Assembly: GCA_035512595.1 (NCBI GenBank)
Contig: DATKDU010000408.1
Location: 1-10,814, forward strand
From: DATKDU01 sp035512595
GTDB taxonomy: Bacteria > Planctomycetota > Planctomycetia > Pirellulales > Pirellulaceae
Direction: 5' to 3'
DNA length: 10,814 bases
The notes under the pieces were generated by a model. That model did not search any database, was not told the DNA's origin, and saw only the letters and a program-made list of their open reading frames with translations. Below are positions 6,233 through 10,814 of this stretch, piece by piece (positions within the stretch are counted from its first letter, which is position 1; the number at the start of each line of letters is the position of its first letter). The position numbers were made by a program, and so were the translations under genes.

Positions 6233-6364
6233 ATAACCCAGGGCACCCCTCACCGCCCTCATTGTCCGCGCCGGGACTCAGCGGTAAGCTGCCAGGATTG
6301 GTTCGGTAATTGCAAGTCTTGGCGGCCCAGCCGCTTTTGCCACGCGAACTTTAGGAGAATCTCC

Positions 6365-6973
6365 ATGGCTTACTCGCTTCCTCCGCTTCCATACGCCTAC
6401 AACGCCCTCGAGCCGCATATCGACGCGCGGACGATGGAGATCCACCATACCAAGCACCATCAGGCGTACATCAACAACGTCAACACGGCCATTGCGGGGA
6501 CCGACTTTGAGAAGCTGTCGGTCGAGGAGCTGATCAGCGACTTGAACAAGGTGCCGGAGAACATCCGCACCACCGTCCGCAACAACGGCGGCGGACACGC
6601 CAACCACTCGCTCTTCTGGACCGTCATGGGGCCGAATGCCGGCGGGCAGCCGAGCGGCGAACTGTCGTCGGCGATCAACGGGGCGTTTGGCAGCTTCGAC
6701 TCGTTCAAGGAAGCGTTCGCCAAGGCCGGGGCGACGCGTTTTGGCTCGGGCTGGGCCTGGCTGAGCGTCGCCAACGGCAAGCTGGAAGTCTCGAGCACGG
6801 CCAATCAGGACAGCCCGATCATGGAAGGGAAGACGCCGCTCTTGGGGCTCGACGTGTGGGAGCACGCCTACTATCTGAACTACCAGAACCGGCGGCCCGA
6901 TTACATTGCCGCGTTTTGGAACGTGGTGAACTGGAACGAAGTGGCCAAGCGGTTTGCGGCGGCGAAGAAGTAG
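6365..6973 (+). CDS. sodA: Superoxide dismutase, Mn type (Mn/Fe family)
   Basis: The product is 202 aa, the usual length, with no signal peptide, so cytoplasmic. It converts superoxide to oxygen and hydrogen peroxide. Metal ligands are all present: H27 (MEIHHTKHH), H81 (GGHANHSLFW), D163 and H167 (DVWEHAYYLNYQNRRPDYI). The active-site glutamine lies late in the sequence at Q148 in TANQDSP, and GGG is found at 75-77, both features of manganese-type rather than iron-type enzymes. Metal choice inferred this way is not absolute, since some members are cambialistic. The protein is very close to the E. coli SodA pattern throughout. The ATG has AGGAGA 6 nt upstream (6353-6358). It is a single-gene unit with a GC-rich hairpin after the stop. 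Confidence 0.96.
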   Translation: MAYSLPPLPYAYNALEPHIDARTMEIHHTKHHQAYINNVNTAIAGTDFEKLSVEELISDLNKVPENIRTTVRNNGGGHANHSLFWTVMGPNAGGQPSGELSSAINGAFGSFDSFKEAFAKAGATRFGSGWAWLSVANGKLEVSSTANQDSPIMEGKTPLLGLDVWEHAYYLNYQNRRPDYIAAFWNVVNWNEVAKRFAAAKK

Positions 6974-6985
6974 CGCTGGCAGGGT

Positions 6986-7016
6986 GGGACCAGGCCGCCT
7001 TGGCGGCCGCCGGTCC
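6986..7016 (+). terminator. GC-rich hairpin after sodA, possible terminator
   Basis: GGCCGCC (6993-6999) pairs with GGCGGCC (7002-7008), and an outer GGACC/GGTCC (6987-6991 and 7012-7016) can extend the stem across a 1-nt and 3-nt bulge. It begins 13 bp after the sodA stop. There is no run of T after it, so intrinsic termination is uncertain. It may equally be the edge of another repeat. Confidence 0.35.
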
Positions 7017-7023
7017 GCCGTTT

Positions 7024-7178
7024 CACAAGCCTGAAGCGCAAGCGAAGGAAACTCGTCCACTCGCGAAACGGCCTTTCCTTCGCTCGCGCTTCAGGCTTGT
7101 GGCGCAAGCGAAGGAAACTCGTCCACTCGCCAATCAGCCTTTCCTTCGCTTGCGCTTCAGGCTTGTGGAGGCTTGTGG
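7024..7178. repeat. Tandemly duplicated palindromic repeat (KPEAQAKE-type family)
   Basis: The first copy, 7024-7101, is a near-perfect palindrome: 28-bp arms (7024-7051 and 7074-7101) with one mismatch. A direct duplication with an offset of 66 bp repeats 7036-7102 at 7102-7168, differing mainly in the loop. A 10-bp unit, AGGCTTGTGG, is then tandemly repeated at 7159-7168 and 7169-7178. Both strands translate into the peptide KPEAQAKE or KPEARAKE in some frames, recalled as a frequent spurious translation in planctomycetes. The array fills most of the 276-bp gap between sodA and the TM2 gene. There is no cas gene, and the spacing is palindrome duplication, not CRISPR. Confidence 0.85.
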
Positions 7179-7240
7179 TTCGCGGCAAGATTGCGCTGGC
7201 CCCGGCGAATACCCTTCCATCGGTTCGCGTTTCAACCACG

Positions 7241-7247
7241 AGGAGGG
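7241..7247 (+). promoter_or_regulatory. Shine-Dalgarno site that fixes the TM2 protein start
   Basis: AGGAGGG precedes the ATG at 7250 by 2 nt, closer than usual. It is the clearest initiation signal in a longer open frame that begins near 7097 inside repeat DNA, so the short start is preferred. Confidence 0.65.
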
Positions 7248-7249
7248 AA

Positions 7250-7678
7250 ATGTCCACAGCTACGCTCTACGCGCCGCGGAACACGCATTCACTGGTTGTC
7301 GGGTACATCCTGTGGATCGTGGGGTTCATGGGATTCCACCGCTTCTACTACGGCCGGCCGATCACTGGCCTGATCTGGCTCTTCACCGGCGGTCTGTGCG
7401 GCATTGGCTGGATCATCGACCTGTTTCTGATGCCGAGCCTGGACCGGCAGGCGGACCGAAGGTATGTTCCCGGCGACGTGGATTACACGGTTGCCTGGCT
7501 GCTGCTGGCGTTCCTCGGCTACCTGGGAATTCACCGGTTCTACATGGGCAAGATCGGCACGGGCATCCTGTGGCTCTGCACGCTGGGGCTGTTGGGGATC
7601 GGCATCGTGTATGACATGTGTACGCTCAACGACCAGGTCAGCGACGTCAACATGCGCAGCCCGCTGATCATGAAGTAG
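7250..7678 (+). CDS. Double-TM2-domain membrane protein
   Basis: The product is 142 aa. It contains two TM2 modules in a row, each with two membrane helices and the family hallmark of a G-x-HRFY motif plus a terminal aspartate. Module 1 spans about 14-62 (GFMGFHRFYYGRPITGLIWL, then GIGWIIDLFLMP). Module 2 spans about 80-126 (GYLGIHRFYMGKIGTGILWL, then GIGIVYDMCTL). Most bacterial TM2 proteins have one module, so this looks like an internal duplication, with both copies keeping HRFY, K/R-x-x-TG and the acidic residue. The biochemical function of TM2 domains is not established. The start was placed at 7250 by its SD. The TAG stop lies in the palindromic repeat that follows. Neighbours do not reveal a role. 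Confidence 0.88.
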   Translation: MSTATLYAPRNTHSLVVGYILWIVGFMGFHRFYYGRPITGLIWLFTGGLCGIGWIIDLFLMPSLDRQADRRYVPGDVDYTVAWLLLAFLGYLGIHRFYMGKIGTGILWLCTLGLLGIGIVYDMCTLNDQVSDVNMRSPLIMK

Positions 7679-7739
7679 GACAGGTTTTCAACCTGTCCAA
7701 AATCAACTCCTTTCGGGACAGGTTGAAAACCTGTCCTAC
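7675..7739. repeat. Perfect 24-bp inverted repeat with self-palindromic arms
   Basis: The arms 7675-7698 and 7716-7739 are perfect inverse complements separated by 17 nt. Each arm is itself a hairpin: GGACAGGTT and AACCTGTCC around TTC (7678-7698) and around GAA (7716-7736). The region could therefore fold either as one long stem or as two short ones. TAG at 7676-7678 is the stop codon of the TM2 gene. With the hairpin at 7742 it forms a composite of the RRTGFQPV-type repeat known to me from planctomycetes. It could also end the TM2 transcript. Confidence 0.9.
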
Positions 7740-7741
7740 GC

Positions 7742-7760
7742 GGCAGGCGAGACGCCTGCC
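7742..7760. repeat. Short perfect hairpin adjoining the 24-bp inverted repeat
   Basis: GGCAGGCG and CGCCTGCC form an 8-bp perfect stem around AGA. It follows the previous repeat by 2 nt and seems to belong to the same composite element. It lies about 55 bp before the next start codon and so within the possible leader of the SMP-30-like gene. Confidence 0.75.
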
Positions 7761-7803
7761 CCACGATCGGTTAAACTCTCCGGCAAGTCACCCCGTCCTC
7801 TTC

Positions 7804-7808
7804 CGGAG
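7804..7808 (+). promoter_or_regulatory. Shine-Dalgarno site that fixes the SMP-30-like start
   Basis: CGGAG is centred about 9-10 nt before the ATG at 7816. A longer in-frame reading from about 7618 would translate the palindromic repeats and would bury the signal peptide, so this start is preferred. Confidence 0.65.
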
Positions 7809-7815
7809 ACAACCC

Positions 7816-8748
7816 ATGTACCGACTCGCCCTGCTGCTCGCTTTCGTCAGTAGTTCGCTCCTCGCCCAGGAATTGCCCGACCAGGCCAAGGCCAAGACGG
7901 TTGAGATGTTCCGCGTGCCGGCGTACTGCGAAGGGGTCGTCTTCGACCATCAGGGACGCGGCTACATCTCCTGGAAGGATTCGATCACCCGCTTCACGCT
8001 CGACGGCACACACAGCGTCTGGGCCGTGACCGGCGCTCCCAATGGCCACAAGATCCTGGCGGACGGCACGCACCTGGTGTGCGACGCCAGCCATCATGCC
8101 GTGCTGCACCTGTCGGCCGACGGCAAGTTGCTCGCGGCCGCCAGTAAGGAGTGCGGCGGCAAACCGCTCCGCGGTCCCAACGATCTGACGCTCGACACAC
8201 CCAACGGCGGCTTTTACTTCAGCGATCCGGGCGAGAGCGATTTGAAAAATAAGATTGGCACAATCCACTACGTCGATAAGACGGGCAAGACCCATTTGCT
8301 CGACGACGGTCTCGCCTTCCCCAACGGCATTGCTCTCTCTGCCGACGGCAAGAAGCTGTTCCTGGCCGAGAGCCAAACGAATCAGATCCACATCTACCTC
8401 GTCAGCGGCCCCGGCAAAGTCGGCAAACGAAAACTGTTTGCCGATTTGCCCAAGCACGCGTCTGGCGATCACTTGCAAAGCCAGCCCGACGGCATTTGCC
8501 TCGATGCGGCGGGCAATTTGTACGTCGCGCACTACGGCATGAAGCAGGTACAGGTCCTCGATCCGTCGGGGAAGCTCATCCGCCAGTATGACGGCGGCAA
8601 CGTGACCACCAGCAACGTCGCCTTCGGCGGCGAGAAGCACGACCAGCTCTTCATCACCGGCGGCATCGGCAAGGAAGCCGGCGAAGGAGGCCTGTTCCGC
8701 ATCGATCTGGGGGTCAAGGGGCTGGTGATTCTGCCGAAGAAGAAGTAG
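7816..8748 (+). CDS. Exported SMP-30/gluconolactonase-like beta-propeller hydrolase
   Basis: The product is 310 aa with a signal peptide (MYRLALLLAFVSSSLLA, cleavage near residue 17-18), so likely periplasmic or secreted. It has the six-bladed propeller pattern of the SMP-30/gluconolactonase/LRE group. Likely metal ligands are conserved in order: E39 (CEGVVFD), N122 (GPNDL), N170 (FPNGIAL) and D225 (QPDGICLD). Blade-like repeats include DHQGRGYISW, GGFYFSDPG, DGKKLFLAES and AGNLYVAHYG. Family members hydrolyse lactones or related esters of sugar acids; substrate cannot be inferred here. The start has SD CGGAG. MiaE begins 11 bp after the stop, suggesting co-transcription, although the two jobs are unrelated. 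The full-length domain rules out obvious truncation. Confidence 0.85.
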   Translation: MYRLALLLAFVSSSLLAQELPDQAKAKTVEMFRVPAYCEGVVFDHQGRGYISWKDSITRFTLDGTHSVWAVTGAPNGHKILADGTHLVCDASHHAVLHLSADGKLLAAASKECGGKPLRGPNDLTLDTPNGGFYFSDPGESDLKNKIGTIHYVDKTGKTHLLDDGLAFPNGIALSADGKKLFLAESQTNQIHIYLVSGPGKVGKRKLFADLPKHASGDHLQSQPDGICLDAAGNLYVAHYGMKQVQVLDPSGKLIRQYDGGNVTTSNVAFGGEKHDQLFITGGIGKEAGEGGLFRIDLGVKGLVILPKKK

Positions 8749-8759
8749 CGTCCTCAGCC

Positions 8760-9335
8760 ATGCTGAACCTCAAGTCCGCTTCGTCCGGCCGTTGGCTCGA
8801 ACAGGTCCGCGGCCATTTGGACGAGCTGCTCATCGACCATGCCCACTGCGAGAAGAAAGCAGCGGGCACGGCGATGAACCTGTTGTTTGCCTACGTGGAC
8901 CACGTGGAATTGTGCCGCGCGATGACCGAGATCGTGCAGGAGGAGCTATCGCATTTTCATCTGGTGCTCGACATCCTCGCGCGGCGGCAAATCCGCTTCC
9001 GCCGCCTCTCGCCCAGCAGCTACGGCCGCAAATTGAACGACCTCGTTCGCAAGCAGGAGCCGCAGCGGGCCGTTGATCGGCTGCTCGTGGCCGGCCTGAT
9101 CGAGGCTCGCTCCTGCGAGCGGTTCGGCCTGCTCGCCAAGGAACTTGCCGATCGCGAGCTGGCCGAGTTCTTCGGCAGCCTGTTTGAGTCCGAAGCGCGG
9201 CACCACAGCACGTATGTGCGACTGGCCAAAGATTTTGCAAGCGACAACGAAGTACACGCCCGGCTGGAGGAGTTGTCCAGTGCCGAGGCGGCGATTATCG
9301 CCGAAGGGGATCCAGTGCCGAGGATGCATTCGTGA
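8760..9335 (+). CDS. miaE: tRNA-(ms2io6A)-hydroxylase, MiaE type
   Basis: The product is 191 aa, similar to known MiaE length, soluble and alpha-helical. It is an oxygen-dependent diiron monooxygenase that hydroxylates the isopentenyl group of ms2i6A at position 37 of tRNA. The ferritin-like ligand set is in place: E31 (CEKKA), E62 with H65 (EELSHFH), E115 (IEARSCERF) and E145 with H148 (ESEARHH). IEARSCERFGLLA and SEARHHSTYVRLA are close to the family patterns. MiaE acts after MiaA and MiaB, neither of which is in the window. Its TGA overlaps the next gene's GTG start (9332-9335, GTGA), so translational coupling is likely. Confidence 0.93.
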   Translation: MLNLKSASSGRWLEQVRGHLDELLIDHAHCEKKAAGTAMNLLFAYVDHVELCRAMTEIVQEELSHFHLVLDILARRQIRFRRLSPSSYGRKLNDLVRKQEPQRAVDRLLVAGLIEARSCERFGLLAKELADRELAEFFGSLFESEARHHSTYVRLAKDFASDNEVHARLEELSSAEAAIIAEGDPVPRMHS

Positions 9336-10444
9336 CTGCACCTGACATCGAATACCTCGACGAGCCGTCCGTAGACCAGGACGCTGCTGCGCCGCACGGC
9401 ATTCCGTGCGAAGCTTGCGGCACACCCGTCGAGAAGCTGGACAAGTTCTGCCCGGCTTGCGGCACGCCCAATCCGCGCTACGACGCGCCGCCAGTCGTCG
9501 ATGCCGAGTTGGCGGAAGAGGAGCAGCACAAATACTTCCGCTGCCAGCAATGCGGGGCGGAAGTGGCCACCGATCCGGGGCAGCTCAGCTATACCTGCCC
9601 GTTTTGCGACTCCAACTACGTCGCCGAGTACTCCCCCGACATGGCGGGACGCCAGTTGCCCGAGTTCGTCATCGGCTTTGCCGTGACGCCCCAGCAGGCC
9701 CACGAGAAATTCAAACAGTGGCTGCGGGACAACCCCTGGTACCGCCCGGGCGATCTGGTCATGGCCGCGGTGGCCGACAAGATGAAAGGGGTTTACCTGC
9801 CGTTCTGGTCGTTCTCGATGCTGGCCGAAAGCACCTGGCAGGCGCAGATCGGCGAGTACTGGTATCGCACCGAGACTTATACCACGATGGTCAACGGCAA
9901 AATGGTCACACGGACGAGGCAGGTCCGCGAGACGGAGTGGTGGCCACTGGCGGGCAATCACCATCGCTATTACAGCGGCTATCTCGTCTCCGGCAGCAAG
10001 GGACTGCCGCAGCAGGTGGCCGAGCGGATCATGCCGTTCAATCTGCCGGCGCTCAAGCGCTACGAGCCGTACTTCCTGGCGGGCTGGCTATCGGAGCAGT
10101 ATTCGATTGCCCGCGAGGAAGCGCTCGTCCGCTGCCAGCACGAGTTCTACCGCCGCGAGCAGCAGAACGTCGCTTCGCACCTGCCCGGAGACACGCACAG
10201 CGGCCTGGTGGTTCGTACCAACTTCGGGGACGTCAACTCCGACCTGTGCCTGCTGCCGGTGTACGTGCTCAGCTACAAATATCAGGACAAGCTGTACCGC
10301 TTTCTGGTCAATGGTCAGACCGGCAAGATTTCGGGCGACAAGCCGGTGAGTTGGCAGAGGATTTGGATTGCCGTTGGCGTCGTGGTTGGCATTGTGCTCG
10401 TGGTCGCCTTGGTCATCTTCATCTTGTCGCAGATTCTTGGATGA
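9332..10444 (+). CDS. Double zinc-ribbon membrane-tethered protein (paralog 1)
   Basis: The product is 370 aa. The N-terminus has two zinc-ribbon modules: C26-x2-C29 with C40-x2-C43, and C71-x2-C74 with C89-x2-C92. A conserved middle region follows (FVIGFAVTPQQAHEKFKQWL, WYRPGDLV at 136-143, KGVYLPFWSF at 152-161), then a mixed region with many aromatic residues. A single C-terminal membrane helix (about 343-367) ends the protein. Proteins of this architecture are often labelled TFIIB-type zinc-ribbon or, misleadingly, replication factor Y helicase; I see no helicase or transcription-factor motif. With the tail anchor, the ribbons would face the cytoplasm. Function unknown; binding of protein or nucleic acid is only a guess. 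It starts at GTG overlapping miaE, and ends overlapping its paralog (ATGA). Confidence 0.85.
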   Translation: MTAPDIEYLDEPSVDQDAAAPHGIPCEACGTPVEKLDKFCPACGTPNPRYDAPPVVDAELAEEEQHKYFRCQQCGAEVATDPGQLSYTCPFCDSNYVAEYSPDMAGRQLPEFVIGFAVTPQQAHEKFKQWLRDNPWYRPGDLVMAAVADKMKGVYLPFWSFSMLAESTWQAQIGEYWYRTETYTTMVNGKMVTRTRQVRETEWWPLAGNHHRYYSGYLVSGSKGLPQQVAERIMPFNLPALKRYEPYFLAGWLSEQYSIAREEALVRCQHEFYRREQQNVASHLPGDTHSGLVVRTNFGDVNSDLCLLPVYVLSYKYQDKLYRFLVNGQTGKISGDKPVSWQRIWIAVGVVVGIVLVVALVIFILSQILG

Positions 10445-10814
10445 CCACGACCCTCCACAAATGCACCGTCTGCGGCGCCATCCTCGACGAGGAGGACCTG
10501 TTTTGCGCCAACTGCGGGACCGAAGCCCCCAGTAGCAATGGCCAGCCCGCAGCATCCAAATCCGGCACGGCAATCGCCACGCACAATTTCTTGTGCGATG
10601 GCTGCGGCGCGGGGATGAGCTACGATGCGTTAGCCCAGACCCTCCGCTGCCCGTTCTGCGGCGGCGAGAAACTGACCGAGGTCAAGGACGTCAAGGTCCT
10701 GTCGCCCCAGCGAGTGGTGCCGCTCAAGATCGACCAGCGCCAGGCTCACGCCATTTTGCAAAAGTGGCTCCCCAGCAGCTTCTGGCGGCCCAGCGACCTC
10801 GTCCAGCAGGCGGT
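10441..10814 (+). CDS. Double zinc-ribbon protein (paralog 2), 3' end beyond window
   Basis: The first 124 codons are visible and open to the edge. The layout matches the previous gene: C8-x2-C11 with C22-x2-C25, then C52-x2-C55 with C70-x2-C73, then the shared middle motif VVPLKIDQRQAHAILQKWL (92-110) and FWRPSDLV (114-121), equivalent to FAVTPQQAHEKFKQWL and WYRPGDLV upstream. The two genes therefore look like a tandem duplication that has diverged. The ATG at 10441 overlaps the upstream stop by ATGA, so both are probably made from one message. Whether it also ends in a membrane helix cannot be seen. Function unknown. Confidence 0.8.
   Translation, partial: MTTTLHKCTVCGAILDEEDLFCANCGTEAPSSNGQPAASKSGTAIATHNFLCDGCGAGMSYDALAQTLRCPFCGGEKLTEVKDVKVLSPQRVVPLKIDQRQAHAILQKWLPSSFWRPSDLVQQA

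Noticed and set aside
6261..6290. Promoter for sodA (TTGTCC with TAAGCT, 17-nt spacing)
   Set aside because: The -10 box matches only 3 of 6 consensus bases, too weak to call.
6278..7060. 260-aa minus-strand frame across sodA
   Set aside because: Antisense to a highly conserved superoxide dismutase; no motif.
7024..7178. Possible CRISPR array
   Set aside because: Only two copies, each palindromic throughout with near-identical loops, no unique spacers and no cas genes.
7771..8640. 289-aa minus-strand frame opposite the SMP-30-like gene
   Set aside because: Antisense shadow. The plus-strand frame has the signal peptide and propeller metal residues.
9020..9964. 314-aa minus-strand frame across miaE and zinc-ribbon 1
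   Set aside because: It crosses two convincing plus-strand genes and has no domain signature.

Overview
The window looks like chromosomal DNA from a GC-rich planctomycete, most likely Pirellulales-like. This is an inference from several signs: intergenic gaps packed with palindromic repeats whose spurious translations (PRSAWERG, KPEAQAKE, RRTGFQPV-type peptides) I recall as recurrent in planctomycete genomes; a von Willebrand A (VWA) protein with a single N-terminal membrane anchor; many starts with weak Shine-Dalgarno (SD) sequences; and the mix of housekeeping genes. No rRNA or tRNA gene is present to confirm it. No prophage, IS transposase or CRISPR array was seen.

Layout. 1-834: a minus-strand GlsB/YeaQ-like membrane protein lies between two palindromic repeat elements, followed by a divergent promoter region. 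835-2930: a plus-strand pair made of a membrane-anchored VWA protein with a complete metal site and an exported TPR protein, with a good sigma70-type promoter in front. 2927-3011: a compact palindromic element whose two ends carry the TAG stop codons of the two convergent genes flanking it. 3008-3757: a minus-strand alpha/beta hydrolase of the esterase D type. 3785-4359: a type II toxin-antitoxin pair (addiction-module antitoxin and RelE/ParE toxin) with its own promoter. 4440-6130: hypoxanthine phosphoribosyltransferase overlapping a GT4 glycosyltransferase by 4 nt. 6365-6973: a Mn-type superoxide dismutase. 7250-7678: a small protein with two TM2 modules. 7816-10814: a tightly packed run of an exported SMP-30/gluconolactonase-like beta-propeller, a MiaE-type tRNA hydroxylase, and two tandem paralogous zinc-ribbon proteins, the second cut by the window edge.

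How the genes fit together. There is no single pathway. The window is a series of short transcription units, several with ATGA or GTGA stop/start overlaps that suggest translational coupling (antitoxin/toxin, hpt/glycosyltransferase, miaE/zinc-ribbon 1, zinc-ribbon 1/zinc-ribbon 2). Between units, nearly every gap over about 70 bp holds a different inverted-repeat family. The two most interesting signals are these palindromic elements, three of whose ends coincide with gene stop codons, and the tandem zinc-ribbon/membrane protein pair coupled to a tRNA-modification gene. The proteins belong to recognisable families. I see no convincing evidence of a wholly new multi-gene system inside the window, though the zinc-ribbon cluster continues past its right edge.
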